The notes beneath the pieces are model-generated. The model was not told the DNA's origin. It saw only the letters and a program-made list of their open reading frames with translations, and searched no databases. This document shows, piece after piece, positions 9,106-18,135 of a DNA stretch of 64,000 nt. Source of the stretch: Chitinophagaceae bacterium (GTDB lineage Bacteria > Bacteroidota > Bacteroidia > Chitinophagales > Chitinophagaceae); the NCBI GenBank assembly GCA_023229465.1, contig JALNZE010000013.1:23150-87149 (forward strand). Direction: 5' to 3'. The position numbers were made by a program, and so were the translations under genes. The number at the start of each line of letters is the position of its first letter. Positions within the stretch are counted from its first letter, which is position 1.

Positions 9106-9209
9106 TGAAACTCCTTAACCTCTGTGAACCTTTGTGAACTCCGTGTGCTCCGTGTTGAAAGAGAAACAGTGGGGGGTTTTTTAACACGGAGTTCACAAAG
9201 GTTCACAGG
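9106..9209. repeat. CTCCGTGAACC-type repeat with 25-bp inverted arms
   Basis: Words such as CTCCGTGAA, CTCTGTGAACC and TTTGTGAACTCCGTG repeat in tandem. The segment 9122-9146 is perfectly complementary to 9184-9208, leaving a loop of 37 bases. It fills the gap between two converging genes and could act as a two-way terminator or be a mobile or repetitive element. Confidence 0.65.
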
Positions 9210-9237
9210 GAAGTTATGAATGCGTAGAGGTTCATTT

Positions 9238-9891
9238 TTAAACCCTTTGTTTATTATTCTTATGGTAATAATCACACCAGTCTTTTACCCCACAGGTTTC
9301 ACATTTTGGATTTCGGGCCAGGCAAATATATCTTCCATGTAATATTAACCAGTGATGGGCTTTGTACACAAGTGCTTTCGGAATATATTTAATCAGTTCT
9401 TTTTCAACTGCTAAAGGCGTGGATGCTTTTTGTGAAACCAGGCCAAGCCGTTTACTTACCCTGAATACATGTGTATCCACAGCCATATTAGGTTGCTGAT
9501 CAATTACACTGGTAATAACATTCGCGGTCTTTCTGCCTACTCCCGGTAATTGTACCAATTCAGCTACTGTCATTGGCACTGTACCTTCAAATTTTTCAAG
9601 CAGCATATTGGCCATGCCAATCAGGTGTTTGGTTTTATTATTAGGATAAGAAATACTGCGGATCAATGGAAACAATTCATCATAGCCAGCCTTCGCCATT
9701 GTTGCAGGAACGGGATATCTGGCAAAAATGGCAGGCGTAGTAAGGTTTACCCGCTTATCTGTGCATTGGGCAGAGAGAATAACCGCCACTAATAACTGAT
9801 ACGGATTATCGTACAACAATTCTGTTTCGGCATCGGGAACATTTTGCTGAAAATATTCAAGTATGAAATGGTAACGCTCTTTCCTGGTCAT
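9238..9891 (-). CDS. nth: Endonuclease III
   Basis: Bifunctional DNA glycosylase/AP lyase that removes oxidised pyrimidines in base-excision repair. The helix-hairpin-helix LPGVGRKTANVI holds the catalytic Lys (K121), and the catalytic Asp is D139 in VDTHVFRV. The C-terminal cluster Cys190, 197, 200 and 206 (C-x6-C-x2-C-x5-C) binds a 4Fe-4S centre. Length of 217 residues is normal. All catalytic and cluster residues are present, so the enzyme should be active. It is followed by the long inverted repeat at 9122-9208. Confidence 0.96.
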   Translation of the reverse strand: MTRKERYHFILEYFQQNVPDAETELLYDNPYQLLVAVILSAQCTDKRVNLTTPAIFARYPVPATMAKAGYDELFPLIRSISYPNNKTKHLIGMANMLLEKFEGTVPMTVAELVQLPGVGRKTANVITSVIDQQPNMAVDTHVFRVSKRLGLVSQKASTPLAVEKELIKYIPKALVYKAHHWLILHGRYICLARNPKCETCGVKDWCDYYHKNNKQRV

Positions 9892-9919
9892 TTATACAGT
9901 AACTAATTACACGCGAAAT

Positions 9920-10807
9920 TTAATACTGGTGAAAGCTATCGCCGATAAATTTTAAAGCATCCGTAATGCCTGTGCGCCAGTAGGTCCATGTATGGGCGCC
10001 ATCGCGAACCCGGTATTCATGTGGTACCCTTTTCTCTGATAAGGCGATGTGTAACAGGCAATTCCCTTTTGTTAAAAAATCATCATCCCCGCAATCAATC
10101 CAGTATCTCACTTTGCGTAATTCATCCGCTGATTTTTTTTCAATAATTTTCAAGACAGAATTATCATACCAGTCTTTATTCAGGCGATCCCTGCCTTTCA
10201 GGTTCCGGCCATATAACTGTCCAAAAATTCCATCATACCTGTCGGCCGGCGTATTTACCACCGCGGTATCATCAAACACCGCCGCGCTTAAAGGAGCCGC
10301 AGCGGCAAATAGCTGAGGATATTTTAAGGCATATATCAGTGTACCATAACCACCCATCGATAAACCGGCAATACCCCTGTATTTTTTCTCCGCTTTAATA
10401 TGATAAGTATTTTCAACTGTGGGTATAAATTCTTTCACAAAAAAATCTTCATACTTCTCTTTCCCATCATAAGCATTAATATACCAGCTTGAATCGGCAT
10501 TAGGCATCACAATAATCATAGGTGGAATAGCGCCATCAGCAATCGCTTTATCCGCATAGCGGTTTACTTCTCCAAACTGTAACCAGCCGGTGTTATCATC
10601 CGTGTATCCATGTAATAAATACACCACAGGATATTTTCTGTCGGAGGTCTCATAATCGGCTGGCAGATAAATTGAATAACGTACATCCCGTTCTAATATG
10701 GAACTTTTCACTACCCTTGTTTCATACACTTTCCCCGCCGGTTGTGCATAGGCTGTGGTGATGGTACAAAGGATTATAAAGAAAGCATTACGGCAAACAG
10801 TTTGCAT
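9920..10807 (-). CDS. Exported alpha/beta-hydrolase esterase (esterase D/feruloyl-esterase-like)
   Basis: Secreted alpha/beta hydrolase of the putative esterase family. From the ATG at 10807 the protein has a signal peptide ending TTAYAQ (about residue 22). The core shows VVYLLHGYTD (oxyanion side), the nucleophile elbow GLSMGG with Ser150, an acidic CGDDD segment near 241-243, and the catalytic His272 in GAHTW. The longer reading from 10873 would place 22 polar residues before the signal peptide, so the inner start is chosen. Members hydrolyse acyl esters on carbohydrates or S-formylglutathione; the signal peptide favours an extracytoplasmic ester. It is downstream of a small unknown gene on the same strand. 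Confidence 0.82.
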   Translation of the reverse strand: MQTVCRNAFFIILCTITTAYAQPAGKVYETRVVKSSILERDVRYSIYLPADYETSDRKYPVVYLLHGYTDDNTGWLQFGEVNRYADKAIADGAIPPMIIVMPNADSSWYINAYDGKEKYEDFFVKEFIPTVENTYHIKAEKKYRGIAGLSMGGYGTLIYALKYPQLFAAAAPLSAAVFDDTAVVNTPADRYDGIFGQLYGRNLKGRDRLNKDWYDNSVLKIIEKKSADELRKVRYWIDCGDDDFLTKGNCLLHIALSEKRVPHEYRVRDGAHTWTYWRTGITDALKFIGDSFHQY

Positions 10808-10856
10808 ACCCGTTATTTTAGTGGAGTTAAATTTAATCGAAAAGAATGTAAAATAG

Positions 10857-11075
10857 CTATTTCCTCTCCGCATGTTTCAGAATAGCCTTAATAGATTGTT
10901 TTGAGGGAGATGTCAGCTTTAATTTGTTGAGCTGCCGGATAGTACGGCTAAGTACCCGTAAACGATCTTTTAGCTCAAAATCCAGTTCAAGGGCTTCTTC
11001 TATAGCAGCCCTCAGCCTGGGTGAACCATCTTTATATAGATACAGGATCAAATCCTCCTCCTTAAACTTTTTCAT
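10857..11075 (-). CDS. Small conserved-looking hypothetical protein (72 aa)
   Basis: Not recognised with certainty. The protein is charged, predicted helical and cytosolic, with no membrane segment: it opens MKKFKEEDLILYLYKDG and continues with Leu/Arg/Glu-rich helices. The opening resembles the cytosolic N-terminal domains of Bacteroidota anti-sigma-like proteins that read as a short helix plus LYLYxD, but the membrane part is absent. It lies between divIC and the esterase on the same strand, about 50 bp upstream of the esterase start. Function unknown; the call rests on coding character and a clean gap between neighbours. Confidence 0.6.
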   Translation of the reverse strand: MKKFKEEDLILYLYKDGSPRLRAAIEEALELDFELKDRLRVLSRTIRQLNKLKLTSPSKQSIKAILKHAERK

Positions 11076-11187
11076 AATCTTTTATCATATCGTGATATAA
11101 GAGAACACGACGTTTTAATAAAACGATGTATGTTACAGAATATTGCAGTGACAGGAGAAAGGGGGGATGAACGATTTTAGGCCGCAT

Positions 11188-11490
11188 TTATTTTTTCAGC
11201 AAGCCGGAATCTTCAATAATAAAGATATCCTCACCATCTTTTTTCATCAGGTAGCGCTCACGGGCGAACTTTTCAAGGGCGGCAGGATTATTCTGAAGAT
11301 CAGTGAGTTCCTTACGTGTTTTTTCGATTTCCTGAACGTAATAGCGTTTTTTAGCTTCCAGCCTTTTCAGTTCTTCCTGCCTGTCCTGCTGCTGAAAATA
11401 ATCACGCTGATCAAAAAAAAGCATCCATACCACAAAAAAGCTGAAAGCTATGAGGTATTTGTTGGTGAGAATAGGGATGATTTTTTTCAT
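11188..11490 (-). CDS. Septum formation initiator (DivIC/FtsB-like)
   Basis: Small bitopic division protein. A short cytoplasmic N-terminus precedes one membrane segment (about residues 11-27, YLIAFSFFVVWMLFF), then a coiled coil rich in Glu/Lys/Gln (about 30-68). The typical C-terminal motif follows, with NNPAALEKFARERYLMKKDGEDIFII. This layout and the ARExYxMKxxGE motif define the FtsB/DivIC family, which bridges FtsL and FtsQ in the divisome. In Bacteroidota the gene often follows enolase, as it does here (enolase lies just upstream on the same strand), which supports the call. Confidence 0.88.
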   Translation of the reverse strand: MKKIIPILTNKYLIAFSFFVVWMLFFDQRDYFQQQDRQEELKRLEAKKRYYVQEIEKTRKELTDLQNNPAALEKFARERYLMKKDGEDIFIIEDSGLLKK

Positions 11491-11579
11491 GAGGGAATTA
11501 ACTGAATAGTTAGTTTATCTTTCAAAAATAGAAATAAACTATTTATTGATAGAGATAAACTAATTAACAGATGTGAGAA

Positions 11580-11646
11580 TCGTGAGAAGTGATTCGTGAG
11601 ATAGGGAGTTTCACAGAGACTGTATCTCACGAATCACTTCTCACGA
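11580..11646. repeat. 24-bp inverted repeat between enolase and divIC (CGTCAGTCGTGA family)
   Basis: 11580-11603 is perfectly complementary to 11623-11646, with a 19-base loop. The right arm runs into the complement of CGTCAGTCGTGA (11641-11652), tying it to the repeat inside the E1 gene. On the minus strand it lies about 26 bases after the enolase stop, so it may end or stabilise the enolase transcript. Confidence 0.7.
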
Positions 11647-11671
11647 CTGACGAATAACATCTGACTAAAAA

Positions 11672-12964
11672 TTATTTAGAACCAAACCTGATCTTTCCTT
11701 TTGGATAAATGCCAGTACTTCCCAGCATTTCTTCTATACGGATCAGTTGGTTATACTTAGCTATCCGGTCTGTACGTGAAGCAGAACCGGTTTTAATTTG
11801 TCCGCAATTTAGGGCAACGGCCAGGTCAGCGATAGTAGTATCTTCTGTTTCACCGCTGCGGTGACTCATAATGGTATTGTATCCATTATGCTGAGCCAGG
11901 GTTACCGCATTAATGGTTTCGGTAAGTGTTCCAATCTGGTTCACTTTTACTAATAAACCATTGGCAATACCTTTGTCAATTCCGGTTTGCAGCCTGTTTA
12001 CATTCGTTACAAACAAATCATCACCCACTAACTGGCATTTGCTGCCAACCGCCTGTGTTAGGGCTTTCCAGCCATTCCAGTCATCTTCAGCCATCCCATC
12101 TTCAATTGAGGCAATGGGGTATTGTTTCACCCATTTTTCCCAGAATTTTACCAGCTCATCACTGCTAACAGTTTTACCACTGCTCTTATGGAATACATAT
12201 TTTTTCTTTTTAGCATCCCATAATTCACTGTTTGCGGCATCCATGGCAATCACAATCTGTGACCCTGTTTTATACCCTGCCGCGGTAATCGCTTCCAAAA
12301 CAGTTTCAATCGCCTCTTCATTACTTTGGATATTGGGTGCGAAACCACCCTCATCACCTACATTGGTGCTGAAGCCTTTTTTCTTCAACACGCTTTTTAA
12401 TACATGAAAAATCTCCACACCCCAACGCAACCCTTCACTAAAAGAAGAGGCGCCAACCGGCATGATCATGAATTCCTGGAAATCAATTTTATTATCCGCG
12501 TGCGCGCCACCATTCAGGATATTCATCATGGGGATAGGCAATGTTTTAGCATTGGTTCCACCGATATACCGGAACAATGGCAAAGCCGCTTCTTCCGCAG
12601 CCGCTTTGGCAACAGCCATACTTACCGCGAGAATCGCGTTAGCGCCTAAATTGGTTTTATTAGGGGTGCCATCCAAAGCGATCATCACATCATCAATAGC
12701 AGCCTGTTGTGACACATCAAACCCGATAATTCCTTCAGAAATGATATCATTCACATTCTTTACCGCTTTCAATACACCCTTACCGGCATATTTCTTTTTA
12801 TCATTATCACGCAATTCCGCGGCTTCATGAATACCGGTACTGGCGCCACTTGGCACTGCCGCGCGGCCTAATGCGCCGTCATCAGTAACTACATCTACCT
12901 CAACGGTAGGATTACCCCGGCTATCTAATATTTGTCTGGCGTGTACCTCAATAATGTAACTCAT
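11672..12964 (-). CDS. eno: Enolase
   Basis: Glycolytic phosphopyruvate hydratase, converting 2-phosphoglycerate to phosphoenolpyruvate. The N-terminus IEVHARQILDSRGNPTVEVD and AAVPSGASTG are hallmark enolase blocks. The Mg-binding and catalytic motifs are present: SIEDGMAEDDW, QLVGDDLFVTN, the catalytic Lys region LLVKVNQIGTLTE, and SHRSGETEDTTIADLAV. Length of 430 residues is standard. It is followed by divIC after a gap containing a strong inverted repeat. Confidence 0.98.
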   Translation of the reverse strand: MSYIIEVHARQILDSRGNPTVEVDVVTDDGALGRAAVPSGASTGIHEAAELRDNDKKKYAGKGVLKAVKNVNDIISEGIIGFDVSQQAAIDDVMIALDGTPNKTNLGANAILAVSMAVAKAAAEEAALPLFRYIGGTNAKTLPIPMMNILNGGAHADNKIDFQEFMIMPVGASSFSEGLRWGVEIFHVLKSVLKKKGFSTNVGDEGGFAPNIQSNEEAIETVLEAITAAGYKTGSQIVIAMDAANSELWDAKKKKYVFHKSSGKTVSSDELVKFWEKWVKQYPIASIEDGMAEDDWNGWKALTQAVGSKCQLVGDDLFVTNVNRLQTGIDKGIANGLLVKVNQIGTLTETINAVTLAQHNGYNTIMSHRSGETEDTTIADLAVALNCGQIKTGSASRTDRIAKYNQLIRIEEMLGSTGIYPKGKIRFGSK

Positions 12965-13031
12965 GATCGGATGCTTGTTTGGTTATGATTTGTTTGTTGA
13001 AATAGTTATTTTTTCCTTTTGGAGCCGCAAT

Positions 13032-13583
13032 TTAAGCATTTGCCGGCTTTTGTATTTTGAAATCATGAAAAGATCCCCTTGTTTTACGCATAAATACCTC
13101 ATCATAGCCTTTAATTACATAGTCTTTCAGGATACCCACTACCTCATACCCCAGCCGCTGGTAAAGTTTTTGGGCGCCTGTATTGAAAGAGGATGCACAG
13201 ATGAATACATTCGGACTAACCCTGAATATCAATTCTTCCACATAATGGATGGCTGCTTCTCCAATACCAAGCCCCCTTGCTGAGTCCGCCAAAGCAATGG
13301 TTTGTATATACCCGGTAAAACTGCCTTTCAGTTTGATCATGATAAACCCAATGCGAACTCCCTCTTTTTGCAACAGGTATACTTCACTTAGCGGATCCTC
13401 TAAAAGCGGAAGAGAATCCTCATAGGTTCTTTGTAAACTAATCCATGGTTCATTGGAAGCCATTAAACGGGCGCACCATTGCAGGTCTTCGGTTTCGGTG
13501 GTTTTTCCGATGGAAACAGGAATTGATAAACCTTTCAGGGTATCCATATGAATAATTAATGTATGAAGTTCAGAACGAATCAT
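13032..13583 (-). CDS. GNAT family N-acetyltransferase
   Basis: Acetyl-CoA-dependent acyltransferase of the GNAT fold. Motif A is IALADSARGLGIGEAAIHYVEE, with the pyrophosphate-binding R-G-x-G-I-G. Motif B is the later FNTGAQKLYQRLGYEVVGILKDY block, typical of RimI/PhnO-like members, and the N-terminal part is more variable. The substrate cannot be inferred. It starts 16 bp after the gldA stop on the same strand, so the two are probably co-transcribed. A Met at residue 13 is an alternative start. Confidence 0.85.
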   Translation of the reverse strand: MIRSELHTLIIHMDTLKGLSIPVSIGKTTETEDLQWCARLMASNEPWISLQRTYEDSLPLLEDPLSEVYLLQKEGVRIGFIMIKLKGSFTGYIQTIALADSARGLGIGEAAIHYVEELIFRVSPNVFICASSFNTGAQKLYQRLGYEVVGILKDYVIKGYDEVFMRKTRGSFHDFKIQKPANA

Positions 13584-13599
13584 CTACCCGCTTCGGGGG

Positions 13600-14514
13600 T
13601 TACCATTTTTCATTCGTTAATGACCGGAACACTTCTTCCAGGCTATGCCCTTCGGTTTGTAAAGAAATAATGTTCAGGTTATGACTTATGGAAAGTTCCA
13701 ATAATTGTTTGCGAACCGCATCCGGATTACCCGTTTGCAGTTTATAGGCAGCAGGTTGTGATTGTTCAATTTTGTCCACGCCTGTTATTTGCGCTATCAG
13801 GCTTTTGTCAACCGCCTCTTTAAATTCAACACTAACCATATGCCTGTCATTTTTCCCTCTCTGCAAATTAACCAGCGTATCATCCGCCACTATACCGCCT
13901 TTATTGATGATAATAACGCGGTCACAAATGGCCGCCACTTCCTGTAATATATGAGATGAAAAAAGAACCGTTTTATGTTGTCCCTGCTGTTTAATTACCT
14001 TGCGAATCTCGATGATCTGGTTGGGATCAAGGCCACTGGTTGGCTCATCCAATATCAATACTTCCGGATCATGTAGTAGGGCGGCGGCCAGTCCAACGCG
14101 TTGTTTATATCCTTTCGATAATTGACTGATCTTCTTTTTAGATTCAACCGTTAAGCCGGTTAGCGAGATGGCTCTTTCCACTGCCGCTTTGCTGTCTTTT
14201 AATTGATGAATACCTGCTACAAATGCCAGGTATTCCCGCACATACATGTCTGTGTATAATGGATTGGCTTCCGGTAAATAGCCTATCTTTTTTTTAACAG
14301 CGATAGGATCAGTTGCCGGATCCTGTCCGCATACCATTACGTTTCCTCCATCTGCCTGCAAATAACCGGTAATCATTTTCATGGTAGTACTCTTACCCGC
14401 ACCATTAGGGCCCAGAAAACCTACAATCTCTCCCTTATTTATTTTAAAAGAGACGCCATTCACCGCTTTCTGCCCGTTGTATTGTTTAAATAAGTTGGAA
14501 ACTTCTATTGACAT
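13600..14514 (-). CDS. gldA: Gliding-motility ABC transporter ATP-binding protein GldA
   Basis: ATPase subunit of an ABC transporter, closest in size (304 aa) and layout to GldA, which works with the membrane proteins GldF and GldG in Bacteroidota. Walker A is GPNGAGKST (about 35-43), the signature LSKGYKQR (132-139) has the YxQR form seen in GldA/NatA-type ATPases, and Walker B is LILDEPTSGLDP (from 153). After about residue 215 there is the C-terminal extension usual in this group. gldF and gldG are not in the window; in Flavobacterium gldA is also separate from them. It could be a generic export ATPase, but GldA is the best fit. Confidence 0.8.
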   Translation of the reverse strand: MSIEVSNLFKQYNGQKAVNGVSFKINKGEIVGFLGPNGAGKSTTMKMITGYLQADGGNVMVCGQDPATDPIAVKKKIGYLPEANPLYTDMYVREYLAFVAGIHQLKDSKAAVERAISLTGLTVESKKKISQLSKGYKQRVGLAAALLHDPEVLILDEPTSGLDPNQIIEIRKVIKQQGQHKTVLFSSHILQEVAAICDRVIIINKGGIVADDTLVNLQRGKNDRHMVSVEFKEAVDKSLIAQITGVDKIEQSQPAAYKLQTGNPDAVRKQLLELSISHNLNIISLQTEGHSLEEVFRSLTNEKW

Positions 14515-14634
14515 GCCTGATGCGTTTCGGTCAAAATTACCGTAATGAGGGCAAATTACTGTGGTGTTTATGGGTTAAGGGTTTGGTAAGATTGAAATTA
14601 ACAGGTAAGGGCAATGATCAAAATAACGGAGTAG

Positions 14635-15954
14635 CTATTTCATTAACTCTAAGCCCCTGCCCTCCCAACCTGGAAACAACTTACCATTATCATTTATTTG
14701 TAAATGTTTATTGGCCACCGCGCTGAATACGGAACGAAAATCGGTAGAAGGATGGTTAGCCAGCATTTCCAAAACCCGCAAACCTTCATTGTATCCACCA
14801 TTGGCAGCAAATGTCTTTCCAAGGATTTGCTTTTCTTTTGCATCATGTTTATCGCCACGATAGAGAAAATCTCCTTCAACGATCCAACCTCTTTTGCTAA
14901 GCATGGCCGGATTTGCAGCCTGTAAAATTTTCGCACCCGGTCCCTCTTTATGCATAGGCAATACACTCCAACCGGTTAGTGCTCTCGCCAATTCTGTTAC
15001 ATCTTTTTGTGTATAGCCTCCGTCTACACCCAATGTATGCAGCTCCATTATTTCTCTTGCATAGTTTTCATTCAGTCCCTGTGTTTTTCTGGCATTAATG
15101 GTTTGTTGTAATATTTTAGCGCCGGGTGTGCTGGTATCGTTGGCCCTATCCTGCATGCGTTGCCTGGCCATTCTTACCAGCACGGATTTTTCCTGCCGCG
15201 CAGCCATGTCATTATCCATACTAACACTCATGGCATTATCCAGGTATTCAAGCATGGCCGGGTGTTTGGCAGTAGCTTTCAATAAATTTTCAAAACTGCC
15301 CAGCACATTTGGCCGGATGGCATCACGCTCATAGGTAAGCACAAACTGCTGGCATTGTCCTTTGGAAAGCGATACATTAAAATGATTAAACCAGAAATCC
15401 GTTAACAGTTCCTGCAACTGGTTCCGGCCATAGGCGGCGCGTATAATTTTTTGATTGATGAGTTGCCGTTGTAATTCCTGCGGCGCTTTATAGCCCTGTT
15501 CCTCCATCAGTTTCTTTATCTGCGCGCGGTATTCAGGTTTATCTAAATTCTTTACTGAGTCTTTATCCAACCAATTATTTTTGGCAGCCATGCGCAAAAT
15601 CTGTCCGGCATTGAGGTAGGTGTTTACAATGGTTTCATTATTCATAGCCAGTGCCTCATACTTTTCCGCCGGTAAGCGGTGAACAATTTCCTCATCCAAT
15701 AAAATTCCATCGAGTTGTTGTTGTAACCATTTTTCTAAACCCATCTCAACCACTTCTTTTATTTGCCCGGGTTTAGCGCCAAAAGAAAACCGGCTCAGCA
15801 AATGCGCCGCAGCCTGTTCTTTGGTGAGGCCCATTTTTTTATAGGGGAGGTTGATCTTTGTATCGGAAGAGGAATTGCCATTACCCATAAAGGCAGATAG
15901 TATAGTTACGATGGCACCTACAATACATATTCTAAAAAGTCGCTGAAAATGCAT
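14635..15954 (-). CDS. DUF1800 family protein, C-terminally truncated
   Basis: Exported protein of the DUF1800 family, function unknown. The signal peptide MHFQRLFRICIVGAIVTILS is followed by the family opening AAAHLLSRFSFGAKPGQI. Further family blocks are LTDFWFNHFNVSLSKGQC, NARKTQGLNENYAREIMELHTLGVDGGYTQ and LTGWSV. After LANHPST (about residue 400) homology stops: the expected FI-x-K-L-A-x-F block and roughly 100 following residues are replaced by an unrelated tail of about 35 residues. Such proteins usually pair with a DUF1501 gene, also absent. The gene is probably a deletion product and may be non-functional. Confidence 0.72.
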   Translation of the reverse strand: MHFQRLFRICIVGAIVTILSAFMGNGNSSSDTKINLPYKKMGLTKEQAAAHLLSRFSFGAKPGQIKEVVEMGLEKWLQQQLDGILLDEEIVHRLPAEKYEALAMNNETIVNTYLNAGQILRMAAKNNWLDKDSVKNLDKPEYRAQIKKLMEEQGYKAPQELQRQLINQKIIRAAYGRNQLQELLTDFWFNHFNVSLSKGQCQQFVLTYERDAIRPNVLGSFENLLKATAKHPAMLEYLDNAMSVSMDNDMAARQEKSVLVRMARQRMQDRANDTSTPGAKILQQTINARKTQGLNENYAREIMELHTLGVDGGYTQKDVTELARALTGWSVLPMHKEGPGAKILQAANPAMLSKRGWIVEGDFLYRGDKHDAKEKQILGKTFAANGGYNEGLRVLEMLANHPSTDFRSVFSAVANKHLQINDNGKLFPGWEGRGLELMK

Positions 15955-16032
15955 AACCTATTTTTAGGTTGGATGGGTTGCGAAGGAGATAGTTTAATGG
16001 AATGGGAATAATAGTCTGGAGCACAGGACAAA

Positions 16033-16062
16033 AAAACCCGCAATAAAAATATTGCGGGTTTT
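16033..16062 (-). terminator. Rho-independent terminator after the OPT transporter
   Basis: A perfect 13-bp stem (AAAACCCGCAATA with its complement) and a four-base loop lie 20 bases beyond the stop of the gene ending at 16084. On the minus strand the stem is followed by a T-rich stretch. Confidence 0.88.
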
Positions 16063-16083
16063 AAAAATGTTTATAGCACCGGG

Positions 16084-18135
16084 TTACGCCGTTTTCTTAA
16101 TCGCCACCCGATATAATATCAACCCCATTACCGCAAAGAAAATCGTACCCAGTATAAAGTATCCGCCTTGTGATAAGCCTCCGGCAATACCGGCTTCGAG
16201 ACTAACGGCTTTCAAAAACCGCTCGCCCCAGTCTGATCCTGCCAGGAAGGCAATTACCACACCGGCTACCGCGCCGCCGGCTACTAATCCAGTTGCAAAC
16301 AGGTTGCCTTTACCCAACTCTTCTTCTTCGGCATTCAGTTTTATGTTATCCCTCTTTTGTTTGGCTTCTACAATACCCCTGATGGCGCCACCAATAAAAA
16401 TGGGTAAGGTGGTAGCCAGTGGCAGATACACCCCTATCGCAAAACTCAAAGATTTAATTCCGCAGAGTTCCATCGTTACTGCCAGAAAAATCCCCACTAC
16501 CACATATTGCCAATCGAGGTTCTGCGATAAGATACCCTTTATCAGGGTAGCCATCAACGTGGCTTGTGGCGCGGGATATTTATCAGACCCGATAGCATGC
16601 TGAATACCCTGTTGCACCATTTCGGTGGTAGGCCTGTCGAGAAATTTAACGGTGATGCCAATTACAATGGATGAAACGATGGCCCCAACAAATAAAGCGA
16701 TCTGCTGGTTACGCGGTGTTGCCCCTACTATATAACCACTCTTCAGATCCTGCGAAGTGGCGCCTGCATTGGCGGCGGCGATACAGATCATTCCACCTAC
16801 CACCAATACCAATGGTTCAAAGGCCTGGCCCGTCCAGCCCACACTTAAAAAGATCAGGCTGGTACCCATCACTGTGGCAATCGTCATACCGCTGATCGGA
16901 TTATTGGATGATCCGATCAATCCCACAATCCTGGATGATACGGTTACAAATAATGCCCCGAATAAAATAACCAATACCCCTATCAGTAATTTCTGTAAAA
17001 CACTATCACCAGGTACCTGTGGCAGAACGGCTATCAGTGCTACCAGAGCCAAACTACCAAAACCAACTACTTTAAAACTAAGATCTTTTTCAGTACGCAA
17101 AACAGCCGCGGCGCCTGGTTCGTTTTTAGTTTTTAAAGAAGCAAAACTTCCCTTGATTGATTTAACAATGGTAGGGATGGTTTTTACTAAAGTAATGATA
17201 CCACCTGCCGTTACCGCACCGGCTCCTATCTGGCGTATGTAGGCATAGTAGATAGCTGCGGAGTAATCGGCAAAGCTATGTGTAACGGGGTCCCATCCCC
17301 CCTTACCGCCGTTTTTGGCAATATCAGCGAGATAGCCCAGTTTCACCAATTGCAGGGCGATTAAATCTGGTGGCACTAAGGTAGATAACAAGGGAATAAA
17401 TACCAGCCAGCTCAATACACTTCCCGCTACGAGTACACCGGCTATTTTCGCACCGATAATATAGCCCACACCCATATATTCCGGTGTAATCTCACCACTC
17501 ACTTTAGCGGAAGGAAAAAATTTATTGATCTGTTTGGTAGCATAGAATGGCGTTTCGGCAATCACGTGCAACACCTTTTGTAATAGGGCATAGGAGAAGG
17601 CTACCCCCAGTCCCCAGAAAGCCGTTTTGGCAAAATCGCCGCCCTTTTCTCCTGCTTTCAACACATCCCCGCAGGCCGTGCCTTCCGGATAAGGAAGGTT
17701 ATCATGTTCATTTACGATCAGCGCCTTACGCAAAGGGATCATTAATAAAGTACCCAATAAACCACCAATGATCGCCAGTATTAATATCGTTACATAGTTA
17801 AAATATTCCGCACTGCCGGGTGATGATAAAAATAAAAAACCAGGCAAAGTAAAAGCCACGCCTGCCGCGATACTTTCACCCGCCGACCCGGTAGTTTGAA
17901 TGATATTATTTTCGAGTATGGTTGTCTTTAAAAACTTCCGGCCCAGTGTAATGGCAATCACAGCGATAGGGATGGAAGCAGAAACGGTTAAACCGGCTTT
18001 CAGCGCCAGGTACACGGTAGCTGCTCCAAAAATAACACCGAATAAACTACCCACCAGGATAGATTTAACAGTAAGCTCTTTCACGTTCGCTTCGGGCGAC
18101 ACAAAAGGTTTGAACGTTTTCTTGGCTTCAGACAT
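16084..18135 (-). CDS. OPT family oligopeptide transporter
   Basis: Large polytopic membrane protein (683 aa, many hydrophobic segments) of the OPT superfamily, taking up oligopeptides or metal-chelate compounds with protons. The N-terminal block LTVKSILVGSLFGVIFGAATVYLALKAGLTVSASIPIAVI and the middle YPEGTACGDVLKAG motif are typical of prokaryotic OPT proteins. The C-terminal KSLSFAIGVYLPLATTLPIFIGGAIRG also fits. It is divergent from a POT-family peptide transporter with a 165-bp gap between starts, suggesting shared regulation. It ends in a strong terminator. Substrate not known. Confidence 0.9.
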   Translation of the reverse strand: MSEAKKTFKPFVSPEANVKELTVKSILVGSLFGVIFGAATVYLALKAGLTVSASIPIAVIAITLGRKFLKTTILENNIIQTTGSAGESIAAGVAFTLPGFLFLSSPGSAEYFNYVTILILAIIGGLLGTLLMIPLRKALIVNEHDNLPYPEGTACGDVLKAGEKGGDFAKTAFWGLGVAFSYALLQKVLHVIAETPFYATKQINKFFPSAKVSGEITPEYMGVGYIIGAKIAGVLVAGSVLSWLVFIPLLSTLVPPDLIALQLVKLGYLADIAKNGGKGGWDPVTHSFADYSAAIYYAYIRQIGAGAVTAGGIITLVKTIPTIVKSIKGSFASLKTKNEPGAAAVLRTEKDLSFKVVGFGSLALVALIAVLPQVPGDSVLQKLLIGVLVILFGALFVTVSSRIVGLIGSSNNPISGMTIATVMGTSLIFLSVGWTGQAFEPLVLVVGGMICIAAANAGATSQDLKSGYIVGATPRNQQIALFVGAIVSSIVIGITVKFLDRPTTEMVQQGIQHAIGSDKYPAPQATLMATLIKGILSQNLDWQYVVVGIFLAVTMELCGIKSLSFAIGVYLPLATTLPIFIGGAIRGIVEAKQKRDNIKLNAEEEELGKGNLFATGLVAGGAVAGVVIAFLAGSDWGERFLKAVSLEAGIAGGLSQGGYFILGTIFFAVMGLILYRVAIKKTA

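Noticed and set aside
11913..12407. 164-codon plus-strand reading opposite enolase
   Set aside because: Antisense to a highly conserved gene; composition is that of a shadow frame.
16052..16603. 183-codon plus-strand reading opposite the OPT transporter gene
   Set aside because: It is antisense to a clearly conserved membrane protein, is rich in Pro, Ala and Thr as expected from the complement of hydrophobic codons, and has no family resemblance.
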